DNA of 64,000 nucleotides from Methanohalophilus euhalobius (GCF_900215215.1 NZ_OBDR01000003.1:124001-188000), one strand, 5' to 3'; shown: positions 33,418 to 43,179, counted from the stretch's first letter. Made by a program: numbers and translations. Notes: a model not told the origin generated them from the letters alone.

Positions 33418-33885
33418 TCAGCTTTCTTTTGCTTTGTGGATTACCTCAATATCAGTGATCCGGGTATGGGGATAGTTTCCGGTTTCATCCTTCTCAAGTG
33501 CTTTGACCATGTCCCATATTGCAAGGAGGGCACAGCTTACGCCTGTAATTGCTTCCATTTCCACGCCGGTCTGGCCTCTGGATTTGACGGATAGGTTAAC
33601 AGTAATCCTGTCTTTACATATCTCAAAATCCATGTCGATACCGGTTATCGGGATCTGGTGGCACATCGGAATAAGTTCCGGAGTCTTTTTGACAGCCATT
33701 ATGGCGGCAATACGGGCTGTGGCCAGTACATTGCCCTTTTCGACATATCCCTTTTGGATTTCTTCAATGGTTTCTTTACAAAGGAATATACTCCCCCGGG
33801 CAAGAGCAGTGCGTTTGACCTCGCTTTTTCCGGATACATCGACCATATGAACATGGCTATCTTTGATGTGAGTGAATTCTCCCAC
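33418..33885 (-). CDS. moaC: cyclic pyranopterin monophosphate synthase
   Basis: 155 residues with the MoaC core: HVHMVDVSGKSEVKRTALARG, GNVLATARIAAIMAVKKTPELIPMCHQIPITG and VKSRGQTGVEMEAITGVSCALLAIWDMVKALEKD. It works with MoaA in the first stage of molybdopterin/tungstopterin synthesis, needed by formylmethanofuran dehydrogenase. It starts with GTG. The small gene at 33899 ends 13 bases upstream, so nnr, the small gene and moaC may be one transcript. Confidence 0.95.
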   Translation of the reverse strand: MGEFTHIKDSHVHMVDVSGKSEVKRTALARGSIFLCKETIEEIQKGYVEKGNVLATARIAAIMAVKKTPELIPMCHQIPITGIDMDFEICKDRITVNLSVKSRGQTGVEMEAITGVSCALLAIWDMVKALEKDETGNYPHTRITDIEVIHKAKES

Positions 33886-33898
33886 GGATTCGCCCCAT

Positions 33899-34084
33899 TT
33901 AATCTATTCTGAGATTCTGGCGCTGCTTATAGTCCTCAAGTTTTTTCCCGAGGGCTTCGTACAATGTATGGGCTTCACCAAAACTCAACTTGATGATTTC
34001 TTCATCTTCTCCATGACTGATTATAACTCGCAGTCTGTTCCTTTCAATATCCACTACAACATTCCTGTCTTTTGTATGTGTCAT
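33899..34084 (-). CDS. small hypothetical protein
   Basis: 61 residues: a beta-hairpin-like start (NVVVDIERNRLRVIISHGEDEEIIKLSFGEA) followed by a helix (AHTLYEALGKKLEDYKQRQNL). No motif of known function. It lies 11 bases after nnr and 13 before moaC on the same strand. Confidence 0.6.
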   Translation of the reverse strand: MTHTKDRNVVVDIERNRLRVIISHGEDEEIIKLSFGEAHTLYEALGKKLEDYKQRQNLRID

Positions 34085-34095
34085 TTTATCACCTG

Positions 34096-35562
34096 TTATT
34101 GTCTCATAATGTCTGTAATATGTTCGATCACATCTGTTGCCAGTAATCCGTACCCCTTTTTTGCAAAAGCCACATCTCCTGCCTCTCCATTAACAAATGC
34201 CCCGCAGCAAGCGGCATTAAACGCATCCGTGCGACAGAACAGGGCACCCACGATTCCTGCGAGCACGTCTCCTGTGCCGCCAACGGACATACCGGCATTT
34301 CCACTATAGTTTTGTCTTATGTATTTGCCATCAGAAATAATATCGGTTTTCCCCTTTAGGATGGTTATAACTTTATTTTCCCGGGAAAAATCATGTAACA
34401 TTTTGGCCCTTGCAGGCAGTTCTTTTTCAACTTCCTTTCCTGTAAGTCTGGCGAATTCCCCGGGATGAGGCGTAAGTATCATTTCACAATTTTCAGGAGG
34501 GGGCAGTTGTAATTCATTAAGGGCATCTGCGTCCGCAACAACTTTCTTGCATAGGGGCAGGATTTGGTGTATTGCCTGGTGTATTGTTTCTTCGTTACCC
34601 AGCCCCATTCCGATAACCACCACATCGTGTGCATGAATAAGGTCTTTTAAGATTTCAATATCGTTTGTATGCAGAATTTCAGAGGATAATTTCCTGACAA
34701 TGAGGTTGGGGGAAAATGAGGCGATTGTGTCCGACACATTTGCCGGGGAGGCAATGGTCACGATGTCTGCACCGGTGCGCAGGGCAGCCATTGCTGAAAG
34801 GGCTGGTGCTCCGGAGTATCTACCTCCTCCGATGATAAGTACCCTGCCTGACTGTCCTTTATGTGAATCAATACGACGTTTGAGCAGAGGTTCCAGGTCC
34901 CCTCTGTTTACAGTGTCTTCTGCGTCCCTGCAAACGCCGATATTGATAACTTCGACATCTCCTGTAAATTCACCCTGGTTTTCGAGGCCGGTTTTCATTC
35001 TGTGGAATGTCAGGGTTGTATCTGCCATGACAGTATTCTCACCCTTTCCAGTAGCAGGATCGAGACCCGAGGGCGTGTCTACTGCAACCACATAGGAGTT
35101 GCCGGTATTAATGGCATCTATCAATGTAGCTTCAGGTTCCCTGACATGTCCCCGGATTCCCGTGCCAAGCAGGCCATCTACAATGACATCCGCTTCTTTG
35201 AACCATTGGAAAACATCGGATTGTGTGGAATCCGTAATCTCAGCCAGGCCCTTAATACCACAATGTTTCAATAAATTGAAATTTTCCAATGCGTCCTTTG
35301 TTCTTATGCCGCTTGCTTTCCCCGCCAGGATCACCCTTGCTCTAATATTATCATAATAACTTAGATGACGGGCGGCAACAAATGCATCGCCGCCATTATT
35401 TCCCCTTCCTGCCACGATCAATACATTGTTGTGAACATCCAGGGATAACACTTTACGTGCAATCGCAGCTCCTGCATTTTCCATAAGCTGTATCCCTTTC
35501 AATCCCAGATGTGTGCAGTTTGTGTCTATGGCTTTCATTCTGTCAGGTGTAATAGATTGCAT
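34096..35562 (-). CDS. nnr: bifunctional NAD(P)H-hydrate epimerase/ADP-dependent dehydratase
   Basis: 488 residues in two domains. Residues 1-210 are the YjeF-N epimerase (MENAGAAIARKVL, VAGRGNNGGDAFVAARHL, DGLLGTGIRGHV). Residues 220-480 are a ribokinase-like ADP-dependent dehydratase (RVLIIGGGRYSGAPALSA, VVIGMGLGNEE, ADALNEL, LTPHPGEFARLTG, GNAGMSVGGTGDVLAGIVGAL). It repairs NAD(P)H damaged by hydration. Fusion of both activities is normal for the family. Confidence 0.95.
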   Translation of the reverse strand: MQSITPDRMKAIDTNCTHLGLKGIQLMENAGAAIARKVLSLDVHNNVLIVAGRGNNGGDAFVAARHLSYYDNIRARVILAGKASGIRTKDALENFNLLKHCGIKGLAEITDSTQSDVFQWFKEADVIVDGLLGTGIRGHVREPEATLIDAINTGNSYVVAVDTPSGLDPATGKGENTVMADTTLTFHRMKTGLENQGEFTGDVEVINIGVCRDAEDTVNRGDLEPLLKRRIDSHKGQSGRVLIIGGGRYSGAPALSAMAALRTGADIVTIASPANVSDTIASFSPNLIVRKLSSEILHTNDIEILKDLIHAHDVVVIGMGLGNEETIHQAIHQILPLCKKVVADADALNELQLPPPENCEMILTPHPGEFARLTGKEVEKELPARAKMLHDFSRENKVITILKGKTDIISDGKYIRQNYSGNAGMSVGGTGDVLAGIVGALFCRTDAFNAACCGAFVNGEAGDVAFAKKGYGLLATDVIEHITDIMRQ

Positions 35563-35679
35563 TCTTTCCTCTGTTATTTATTGTTCTTCTGAGTTAATGA
35601 AATTTCTGCTGTTTTATCTTTTATTCACCATTTTGAGACGAAAATGTCTTAATAGTTAGGGATTATTTCATCTTCTACA

Positions 35680-35685
35680 GGGAGG
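35680..35685 (+). promoter_or_regulatory. Shine-Dalgarno pointing to an ATT start
   Basis: GGGAGG three bases before an in-frame ATT (35689) and nine before another (35695). No standard start codon is in frame before 35797. Confidence 0.45.
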
Positions 35686-35694
35686 TATATTCTC

Positions 35695-37161
35695 ATTCCC
35701 GCCGCACCAAAAGAAAATGAACCTGAAAGGACACGTTTTAAACCTACCTATCTGATACTTGGAAGTGGAAGTATTGGTTTTGCCACAGCAAAGGCATTGA
35801 GGGAATTAGGAAAAGAACTTATCATAGTTGATAAGGACCCACAAAAAGTCGAGACCCTGCGTGAGGAAGCCTATGAGGCGATAGTGGGTGATATTTCCGA
35901 GATTGAAACTCTACGTGGCCTTCAGACTAAAAAACTATCCGGTGTATTGATTGTCAGTTCAGATAACGAGGCCAATAAACAGGCTCTCAGGAATGTGAAA
36001 AAACATTTCCGTCCTTCTCTCTACTGTGTTGCAAGGGCATCGGATGTAATTAATCTGCAGGAAATGGAAGAAATTGGTGCGGATTTTGTGTTCATGCCAT
36101 CCCGGATAGTATCAAAATCCCTTTCAAGGTCCCTTGAACGTGCTGAATCTGTGAGAATCGGTAACCAGCTTTCCCAGTGGTTCAGAAAAAACACTGGGAA
36201 AAGCCTTGCTGTAGTGGTTCATGATAACCCTGACCCTGATGCTATAGCAGGTGCCCTGGCCCTTAAACTCATGGCCGAAAATTATGGTCTGTATCCCACG
36301 ATTCTCTATAATGGTGAAATAGGCCATCAGGAGAACAAAGCATTTGTAAACCTGCTGGGTATCAATCTCGAGCATATGGAAGGTCGGGATATATCTGAAT
36401 TTGATGAGATTGCTCTTGTCGATTGTGCGGTGGCAGGGTCAAACAATATGCTTCCAGAAGGGACACATATTGGTGTGGTAATAGACCACCATCCTGTAGG
36501 TGATGCTGAAATAGATGCTGATTTTATTGATATTCGCCCCAATGTGGGGGCTTCTGCTACTATAATGACCAAGTACCTGCAGGAATTGAATATAGAAATC
36601 AGCAGTGAAATTGCCACAGCTCTGCTGTATGGCATTCGTACCGATACACTGGATTTTAAGCGCAACACCGATCCCAATGATCTTTCAGCTGCTTCTTTCC
36701 TTTATCCGATGGCCGACCATGAAGTTCTGGATCAGCTTGAAAGGCCGTCAATGTCTATCGAAACCCTTGATGTACTCGGCCAGGCTATCAAGAACCGGCA
36801 GGTCATTGGTAGCTACCTGCTTTCCAATGTGGGAATCATCCGGGACAGGGATGCTCTTCCTCAGGCAGCCGATTATTTACTCAATCTTGAGGGTATATTT
36901 ACCACAATCGTTTTTGGTGTAAGTGACGAAGTTATCTATGTTTCAGGACGCAGCAATGATATCCGTGTCAATCTGGGTGCCATCCTGAAAAAGGCTTTTG
37001 GTGAGGGGTCTGCCGGTGGCCATTCCACAGCTGCAGGTGCACAGATTCCTCTGGGTGTTTTCAGTGACATAAAGGACCGTCAGACTTTACTGAAACTTGT
37101 AGATGAGGCAGTCGTTAAGAAATTCCTCAAGGCTGTCGGGGTAGAGGAAGTAGATGAATGA
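35695..37161 (+). CDS. Rossmann (TrkA-N-like) plus DHH phosphoesterase protein, apparent non-AUG start
   Basis: About 488 residues. The first 120 form an RCK/TrkA-N Rossmann domain: TYLILGSGSIGFATAKAL, then LIIVDKDPQKVE and EAIVGDIS. The DHH domain follows, with VVHDNPDPDAIAGALAL, ALVDCAVAG and VIDHHPVGD, and then DHHA1 with GEGSAGGHSTAAGAQIP. The first usable TTG (35797) would cut out the nucleotide-binding glycine loop, so translation must begin upstream. Yet no ATG, GTG or TTG exists in frame back to a TAG at 35653. GGGAGG at 35680-35685 points to an ATT at 35689 or 35695. The substrate is unknown. Confidence 0.78.
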   Translation: MPAAPKENEPERTRFKPTYLILGSGSIGFATAKALRELGKELIIVDKDPQKVETLREEAYEAIVGDISEIETLRGLQTKKLSGVLIVSSDNEANKQALRNVKKHFRPSLYCVARASDVINLQEMEEIGADFVFMPSRIVSKSLSRSLERAESVRIGNQLSQWFRKNTGKSLAVVVHDNPDPDAIAGALALKLMAENYGLYPTILYNGEIGHQENKAFVNLLGINLEHMEGRDISEFDEIALVDCAVAGSNNMLPEGTHIGVVIDHHPVGDAEIDADFIDIRPNVGASATIMTKYLQELNIEISSEIATALLYGIRTDTLDFKRNTDPNDLSAASFLYPMADHEVLDQLERPSMSIETLDVLGQAIKNRQVIGSYLLSNVGIIRDRDALPQAADYLLNLEGIFTTIVFGVSDEVIYVSGRSNDIRVNLGAILKKAFGEGSAGGHSTAAGAQIPLGVFSDIKDRQTLLKLVDEAVVKKFLKAVGVEEVDE

Positions 37162-37168
37162 GATATGA

Positions 37169-37804
37169 ATGAAGGAAAAAGAATATCGTTCACTTATTAT
37201 AAAGGATTTGGAAAAACGAGTATTGGACTCTATTTCCATATCTCTTCATGATCTTGCCATGGAAATAGTCCGTATCGGTTTCAGATGCAGTGGATGTGGC
37301 AGATGCTGCAAGTTTTCCACTGGAGATAACAGCGTACTCCTGACCTATTTTGATATTGACAACTTGAAAAAAAGCGGCAATATAACTGCTATTGAACCAA
37401 CGGTAGCAGAAGAGGATATGTTTCTGGCAGATACTGAAGGTATAGTACATACATTCGGCTGGAGGCTTAAAAGGAAAACAAACGGAGAGTGTGTCTTCCT
37501 GGGTGAGGCCGGATGTGCCATATATCCATTCAGGCCTCTTCTCTGCAGGACCTATCCTTTCCATATCGCAGAAGGCAAGCTGGAAATTTCTGAATGTAAA
37601 GGGGAGGGCAGGATTATACCGCTTTATCATGCACGCAGGCTTGCAAATGAAGTGTTACAACGCTATATTATTGAACTTCGGGATACTATTATGACATACA
37701 GGCATTTTAAAGAGGGACCATTATTTCTGGCTTCCCAACCTGCTTCTGATTATAAGTTGATTGTACATGATAGCAGGGGAAAATGGAAACTCGATGACAA
37801 ATGA
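37169..37804 (+). CDS. YkgJ-type cysteine-cluster protein
   Basis: 211 residues. CSGCGRCCKFS near residue 40, CVFLGEAGCAIYPFRPLLCRTYPF near 110 and a later ECKGEG form the eight-cysteine YkgJ/CxxxxCxx(C) pattern thought to bind zinc or an Fe-S cluster. The function is unknown. It begins seven bases after the DHH gene, so the two are probably co-transcribed. Confidence 0.82.
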   Translation: MKEKEYRSLIIKDLEKRVLDSISISLHDLAMEIVRIGFRCSGCGRCCKFSTGDNSVLLTYFDIDNLKKSGNITAIEPTVAEEDMFLADTEGIVHTFGWRLKRKTNGECVFLGEAGCAIYPFRPLLCRTYPFHIAEGKLEISECKGEGRIIPLYHARRLANEVLQRYIIELRDTIMTYRHFKEGPLFLASQPASDYKLIVHDSRGKWKLDDK

Positions 37805-37855
37805 TTCTATCGATTGGTTTATTTATTATATCACACATTATTTTTGCTGATTATC

Positions 37856-39142
37856 ATGTCTGCCAATGACTCTCACCCAATGACTATTTCAGAAAAGATA
37901 TTTTCCCGTGCCTCGGGCAAGGAAGTCAAAGCCGGGGATTTCGTCCTTGCAAATATTGATCTTGCAATGACCCATGACATCACCGGTCCACTGGCTGTTG
38001 ATGGTTTCTATGAAATCATGGAAGGTAAGGAAGAAAAAAAGGTCTGGGATCCCAGCAAGATTGTAATCCTGTTTGATCATCAGGTTCCGGCTGATTCTCT
38101 CCATGCAGCAAAGAATCACATTATGCTGCGTGAGTTTGCACAGGAACAGAATATTCTCAATTATGACGTTTATGAAGGGGTCTGTCACCAGGTGGTGCCC
38201 GAAAAGGGACATGTGAAACCCGGTGACCTCGTAGTAGGTTCGGATTCACATACATGTGCCTATGGTTCCCTGGGTGCTTTTTCCACCGGTGTGGGCTCTA
38301 CGGATATGGCAGCGGTACTTGCTTCTGGCAAACTCTGGTTCCGTGTTCCCCAGACCATTCGCTTTGAAGTTGAAGGAAAATTGCCCGAGAGGGTTTATTC
38401 CAAGGACCTCATCCTTCACCTGATAGGAGATGTGGGTGTTGAAGGTGCAAGATACATGGCTGCGGAATATGCAGGTTCGACAGTACGTTCCTTTTCTATC
38501 TCCGAAAGGATGACCATGTCCAATATGGCCATAGAGATGGGAGGAAAAGCAGGTATCATCGAACCGGATAGTGTTACCGAAAAATATCTTCAGGAAAGGA
38601 TTCCTGGATACAATCTTAATTCCCATTGGGTTTCCGATGAAGGTGCGGATTATCAGGATATCCGTCACTACGATGTGTCGAACCTGGAGCCACAGCTTGC
38701 CTGTCCTCATAATGTTGACAATGTAAAGCCCGTTTCAGAATTAGAAGGAACAAAAGTGGATCAGGTATTCGTAGGCTCCTGTACCAACGGCAGGTTTGAG
38801 GACCTTGAAATTGTTGCCAATATGATGGGTGATGAACCCGTTGCAGAGGGCGTCAGGCTGCTGGTTATACCTGCTTCAAGGACTGAATACATGAAAGCCC
38901 TCAGGGCCGGCTATATAGAACAGTTCATGGAAGCCGGTGCAATTGTGGAATCTGCATGTTGTGGACCTTGTATGGGTGGCTCATTCGGCCTTCTGGGTGA
39001 CGGTGAAGTTGGCCTGGCAACCTCTAACAGGAACTTCCGTGGCAGGGAAGGAAGTGCTGAATCCTTTGTTTATCTGGGCTCTCCTGCGACAGCTGCAGCT
39101 GCTGCACTGACAGGTGAAATAACCGATCCAAGAAAAATATAA
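37856..39142 (+). CDS. homoaconitase / 3-isopropylmalate dehydratase large subunit
   Basis: 428 residues from the ATG at 37856; an AT-rich TTTATTTATTATATC about 30 bases before suggests a leaderless mRNA. It is an aconitase-family large subunit of the archaeal LeuC/HacA group: [33 protein letters not shown], the cluster cysteines in VGSCTNGR and ACCGPCMGG, and [13 protein letters not shown]. It dehydrates and rehydrates homocitrate analogues (coenzyme B) or isopropylmalate (leucine). No small subunit is adjacent, so the two cannot be separated by context. Confidence 0.9.
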   Translation: MSANDSHPMTISEKIFSRASGKEVKAGDFVLANIDLAMTHDITGPLAVDGFYEIMEGKEEKKVWDPSKIVILFDHQVPADSLHAAKNHIMLREFAQEQNILNYDVYEGVCHQVVPEKGHVKPGDLVVGSDSHTCAYGSLGAFSTGVGSTDMAAVLASGKLWFRVPQTIRFEVEGKLPERVYSKDLILHLIGDVGVEGARYMAAEYAGSTVRSFSISERMTMSNMAIEMGGKAGIIEPDSVTEKYLQERIPGYNLNSHWVSDEGADYQDIRHYDVSNLEPQLACPHNVDNVKPVSELEGTKVDQVFVGSCTNGRFEDLEIVANMMGDEPVAEGVRLLVIPASRTEYMKALRAGYIEQFMEAGAIVESACCGPCMGGSFGLLGDGEVGLATSNRNFRGREGSAESFVYLGSPATAAAAALTGEITDPRKI

Positions 39143-39191
39143 GTAAGCAGTAGACGGGAGACCACAAAAAATATATTTATCAATGTTAATT

Positions 39192-39260
39192 GGATGATAA
39201 GACGTTGGCTGAAAAGCTTAAAGGTGTCCCGTCATACTGGTTTTTCTTCCAACGTCATCC
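39192..39260. terminator. bulged stem-loop between convergent genes
   Basis: GGATG...ACGTTGG (39192-39208, with a 5-base bulge) pairs with CCAACGTCATCC (39249-39260), followed by TATTTATTTTTG. It separates the dehydratase gene from the CBS gene and may end transcription of the former. The 40-base loop is long for a simple terminator. Confidence 0.45.
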
Positions 39261-39263
39261 TAT

Positions 39264-39668
39264 TTATTTTTGAACAAGATATTTTATTACGTCTACCGGG
39301 CTCAGTATCCCGATTGGCCTGTATGACGCACCTACCTTTTCCTCTGACATTACTATCAGGCGATGAATGTGCTTTTCAGCCATCTGTTTTGCCGCATCCT
39401 TTAGTTTCATATCCGGATTTACGGTTTTAACAGATGATGCCATCAAATCTTCTATTGAGGCAATTTCCCAGTTTTTGTTTCCGAGTCTGGAGAGAATATC
39501 CATTTCGGAAACAAATCCAAAGGTTTCACCATTTTCGTCAACTGCTACAACAGCAGAAACATCACGATTTGCCATTGTTTCTGCTACCTCTGCTGCGGTT
39601 GCATCCATTGGTACTGTAACCACTCCTCTGCTCATTGCATCTTTTACCTGCATATTTTCCCCTATCAT
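39264..39668 (-). CDS. CBS-domain-pair protein
   Basis: 134 residues from the ATG at 39668, which has AAGGAG at a good distance; the longer frame to 39695 is less likely. Two CBS motifs: VKDAMSRGVVTVPMDATAAEVAETMANRDVSAVVAVDENGETFGFVSEMDIL and IEDLMASSVKTVNPDMKLKDAAKQMAEKHIHRLIVM. Such stand-alone pairs bind adenine nucleotides and regulate partner proteins. The partner is unknown. Confidence 0.88.
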   Translation of the reverse strand: MIGENMQVKDAMSRGVVTVPMDATAAEVAETMANRDVSAVVAVDENGETFGFVSEMDILSRLGNKNWEIASIEDLMASSVKTVNPDMKLKDAAKQMAEKHIHRLIVMSEEKVGASYRPIGILSPVDVIKYLVQK

Positions 39669-39824
39669 TTTTCTGACTCCTTGGAAAGATATCATTTACC
39701 TCTTCCTCATTTAATTTATTTTTTGCAGGCATATATAGGCATTGGCTATTGAAGAAGGGAAAATCATATAATATCATATATCCTTTGGAAAACTTGTATT
39801 CCTTTCTTCAGGGAGTGATTACCA

Positions 39825-40118
39825 ATGAGTTCAATTTCAGTTCTAGAAGACGTATATGATGTTATAGAAGATCGCAAAGAAAACGCAGTTGAGGGTTCTT
39901 ATGTATGCTCTCTTTTGAAGCACGATAAAGGGATGGATAAGATTCTGGAAAAAATAGGTGAAGAATCCACTGAAGTAATCCTTGCCGCAAAAAATGGACA
40001 GAAAGACAGGATTATTGAGGAATCCTGCGATTTGTTTTTCCACATGCTGGTTATGCTTTCAGCCAACAATATTACCCTGGACGAGATATCTGCTGAGATG
40101 AAAGGCAGACGTCACTGA
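39825..40118 (+). CDS. hisE: phosphoribosyl-ATP pyrophosphatase
   Basis: 97 residues with the MazG-like HisE core: SYVCSLLKHDKGMDKILEKIGEESTEVILAAKNGQKDRIIEESCDLFFHMLVML, including the ExxE and ExxD metal ligands. Second step of histidine synthesis. It stands alone; hisF lies elsewhere in the window at 51592-52413. Confidence 0.94.
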   Translation: MSSISVLEDVYDVIEDRKENAVEGSYVCSLLKHDKGMDKILEKIGEESTEVILAAKNGQKDRIIEESCDLFFHMLVMLSANNITLDEISAEMKGRRH

Positions 40119-40122
40119 TATT

Positions 40123-40998
40123 TCAGTAAACAGCAAGTTCGTGCAGTACATCGGTTTTTGATAACAGTCCTGCAGGCTCGTCGTTGAGTGTCACCACAAG
40201 TCTTCCGATGTCATACTTGTTGAACATCTGGACCGCATCACTGAGGGAAGAATTCCCGTTAATGGTGATAAGATCCCTTGTCATAATATCTTTAACTTTG
40301 AGTGTCATTTTTCCACTTGCAAGAGCTTCTCCTATATCTGTGAATGTCACAACCCCGACCATCTTGCCATTATCTTCCACGGGAGCACCATGTATATTGT
40401 TGCTTACCAATATCCTGGCAGCTTCCTGGATGGTTGAATTGACATTCACATAAATTGGCTGGTGAGTTATGTAATGTTTGACGGATTTTTTGGGTAGTGA
40501 AACCATTTCGTTTATTGAGAATAGAAGGGAATTTTCGGTATCATCCCTGCCTACAATTTCCCCTCGAACTATCAGCCTGTTTACAGGTGTTGGGCCTACC
40601 TGCACCTGGTCTCCTTCGAGGAAACTGCGGACATTGCCTATTACTTTAATCCTGCCATTGCAAAGGTCTGGATGCCTGACTGTTGTGAATATGATCTCAG
40701 CAGCTGTAGCTCCCTGTACAAGTTCCCCATTACGATAGATAGGCACAATTGCTTCATGTTCCATGGATGTGACACTAAGAGCTTCATAGGCGGTACCCGT
40801 TGCACGGTATCCTCCTTTTGGGCCGGGGACTCCTTCTACAAGTCCCAGCATTTTCAGGGATTGCATCTGGTTTCGGACTGTCCCTGGATTGCGGTCAATC
40901 AGATCGGCAATCTCTTCCCCTTTAACGGCCGAATCTTTCTGGCGCTGTAAATTTATCAATGCAATTAGTATTTCTTTCTGGATTGGAGTAAGTTCCAT
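40123..40998 (-). CDS. HTH regulator with CBS-domain pair
   Basis: 291 residues from the ATG at 40998 (GGTGGT upstream; 41031 gives a longer, less likely form). An N-terminal winged helix (LTPIQKEILIALINLQRQKDSAVKGEEIADLIDRNPGTVRNQMQSLKMLGLV) is followed by a TrkA-C-like beta domain (residues 90-160) and two CBS motifs (VNVNSTIQEAARILVSNNIHGAPV, MTRDLITINGNSSLSDAVQMFNKYDIGRLVV). CBS binding of adenylates probably modulates DNA binding. The target genes are unknown. Confidence 0.85.
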   Translation of the reverse strand: MELTPIQKEILIALINLQRQKDSAVKGEEIADLIDRNPGTVRNQMQSLKMLGLVEGVPGPKGGYRATGTAYEALSVTSMEHEAIVPIYRNGELVQGATAAEIIFTTVRHPDLCNGRIKVIGNVRSFLEGDQVQVGPTPVNRLIVRGEIVGRDDTENSLLFSINEMVSLPKKSVKHYITHQPIYVNVNSTIQEAARILVSNNIHGAPVEDNGKMVGVVTFTDIGEALASGKMTLKVKDIMTRDLITINGNSSLSDAVQMFNKYDIGRLVVTLNDEPAGLLSKTDVLHELAVY

Positions 40999-41115
40999 GA
41001 TGACCACCGCTTTGTAGTAAGAAATGATCAAAAGCTGTATTTATAAATAGTGTTTTTGCAGAATAAAGACTATATATCTTACTTGTGTTTGTCGCAATCG
41101 GAAGGTAATCGTATC

Positions 41116-42066
41116 ATGATATTTGAGAAGATTAGTACAGTACCTACAGAAGATGAACTTGTAGACAAGGCTTTCAGGCGGGCCAGTCGTGCAAATGCAG
41201 GTAAGAAGAGAGGAGGTAGGGAGGCTGCTCTGAAAGCAGACGAATCAATGGTACTTACTGCAGGTAACATCCTGACAGATAATCTCTCCAATATTGTGAG
41301 GAGGTTCCCCAGTTTTGAAACCATACCACCTTTTTATTATGAACTGGCCCAGATTCTTGTTGATGTCGACAGGATGAGGCAATCCTTATCCCGGCTTGAC
41401 TGGGCATCTTATAAGATCCATGATCTCTCCAGAGAATATGTCCAGAAAATGAGAGGTGCCCCTTCATCACCACAGGTACGAAAAGAAGCTTTTGGCAGGA
41501 TGGCTTCCGTTATTTCATCTATCAAGAAGGATCTTTTGTATCTGAATGAAGCACGCAACAAGCTTCGCAAGCTTCCGGATGTGAGGGAAGAACCCACAAT
41601 AGTTGTGGCGGGTTATCCCAATGTGGGTAAGTCGAGTTTTGTGGCTGCTGTCACCGATGCAAGACCAGAGGTTGCCTCATACCCCTTTACAACCAAGGGT
41701 GTTACGATAGGTCACTTTATGCGAGGATATAACCGCTATCAGGTAATCGACACCCCCGGTCTGCTCGATCGTCCGATGGCTGATCGCAACGAAGTGGAGA
41801 TGCAGGCTATTACTGCTCTGAAATATCTTGATGCAGTGGTAATTTTCATCCTTGATCCCAGCGAAACCTGTGGCTATGAAATGTCCCAGCAGGCAAAATT
41901 GCTTGATGATGTGCGGAATAATTTTGGATTGCCTGTGCTGGTCGCTGCAAACAAATTGGACCTTTGTGGAAACAACACATTTAAAGTGGATATTGAAATG
42001 TCCACCCTCTCCGGTGAAGGAATAGATGAGGCGCTTTCGTTGTTACTCGAGCGTCTGGAAGAATAA
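41116..42066 (+). CDS. NOG1-like GTPase
   Basis: 316 residues from the ATG at 41116, with GGAAGGTAA upstream. A helical N-terminal domain of about 160 residues, typical of NOG1, precedes a G domain with G1 GYPNVGKSSF, G3 DTPGLLDRP, G4 NKLDL and a final SGEGI. Eukaryotic NOG1 helps assemble the large ribosomal subunit; archaeal members lack the long C-terminus. Likely role: 50S maturation. Confidence 0.92.
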   Translation: MIFEKISTVPTEDELVDKAFRRASRANAGKKRGGREAALKADESMVLTAGNILTDNLSNIVRRFPSFETIPPFYYELAQILVDVDRMRQSLSRLDWASYKIHDLSREYVQKMRGAPSSPQVRKEAFGRMASVISSIKKDLLYLNEARNKLRKLPDVREEPTIVVAGYPNVGKSSFVAAVTDARPEVASYPFTTKGVTIGHFMRGYNRYQVIDTPGLLDRPMADRNEVEMQAITALKYLDAVVIFILDPSETCGYEMSQQAKLLDDVRNNFGLPVLVAANKLDLCGNNTFKVDIEMSTLSGEGIDEALSLLLERLEE

Positions 42067-42067
42067 T

Positions 42068-43174
42068 TTAGAGTATTTCTTCCATAATTTTCATTGCTTT
42101 TTTTATGTTTTCCATGGAGGTGGCGTATGATATGCGCATATGTCCTGCTCCACCTTCACCGAATGCTTCACCCGGCACGACCACTACTCCATTTGCGATA
42201 AGTTGCTGGGCGTATTCAGGTTCGACCTCGGGAAATGCATAAAATGCACCTGCGGGCTTGTGGCATTTGATACCCATCCCATTGAGCCCTTCTATTAGCA
42301 TATCCCTGCGTTTTTTGAATTTTTCGCGCATATGCACAACCGGGTCAAAGGGTCCCTGAATGGCAGCAAGGGCAGCCCTCTGGGATATGGAACATGCACA
42401 CGCCTGTACATATTGATGAACTTTTAACATTTGCTGGATGTATTCTGAAGGAGCGGTAACATATCCCAGTCTCCAGCCGGTCATCGAATAGGTCTTTGAT
42501 GTTGCATTCACGGTAATTACATTGTCAGAATATTGGGCGGGACTGACATGTTCTCCTTCATAGATGAAATGCTCATAGACCTCATCAGAAATCAGTGTGA
42601 GATCATAGTCATCTGCAATCTCGGCAAATCCTTTCATGTCCTTTTTCGTCTGGACTGCCCCTGTGGGATTGGAAGGAGAATTCACGATAAAAGCTTTGGT
42701 TTTTGAGGTGATCTTTTCCATCACGTCTTCAGGTTGCATTCTCAGGTCATCGGACAGGGGCACACTGATTCCTTTTCCTCCCATTATGCTTGCAAGAGAT
42801 GAATATGATACGAAACCCGGATCTGCAAGAAGAACTTCATCACCCGGATTTACCAGTGATGCAAGTGCAATTTCCAGGGCCTCTGAGGCACCGGATGTTA
42901 CGATTATATCATCCGGTGTGGTGGCAATTGCGTTTTCTTCCCGGAACTTTTTGCTCAGTGCCTCCCTGAGTTCTATGATGCCGGGCCCCAGGGTATAGCC
43001 TGTAAATCCTTCATTTATGGCATTTATAGCACCCTTTTTCACATGTTCGGGTGTGTCGAAATCCGGCTGGCCCAATCCAAGATTGATGGCATCCGATCCG
43101 GCCGCTTCGAATATTTTGCGGATGCCGGATATGTCGATGTCCTGCACCCGTTGTGAAAATTTGCCGGCAAACAT
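42068..43174 (-). CDS. aspC: class I/II aminotransferase (aspartate-type)
   Basis: 368 residues, fold type I PLP enzyme. NLGLGQPDFDTPEHVKKG near residue 30, VTSGASEALEIALASLVNPGDEVLLADPGFVSY, VNSPSNPTGAV near 163, the PLP lysine in NATSKTYSMTGWRLGY near 230 and the substrate-binding Arg in MRISYA near 350. Substrate is probably aspartate or an aromatic amino acid; sequence alone does not decide. It lies five bases after hxlB. Confidence 0.9.
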   Translation of the reverse strand: MFAGKFSQRVQDIDISGIRKIFEAAGSDAINLGLGQPDFDTPEHVKKGAINAINEGFTGYTLGPGIIELREALSKKFREENAIATTPDDIIVTSGASEALEIALASLVNPGDEVLLADPGFVSYSSLASIMGGKGISVPLSDDLRMQPEDVMEKITSKTKAFIVNSPSNPTGAVQTKKDMKGFAEIADDYDLTLISDEVYEHFIYEGEHVSPAQYSDNVITVNATSKTYSMTGWRLGYVTAPSEYIQQMLKVHQYVQACACSISQRAALAAIQGPFDPVVHMREKFKKRRDMLIEGLNGMGIKCHKPAGAFYAFPEVEPEYAQQLIANGVVVVPGEAFGEGGAGHMRISYATSMENIKKAMKIMEEIL

Positions 43175-43179
43175 TTTAA

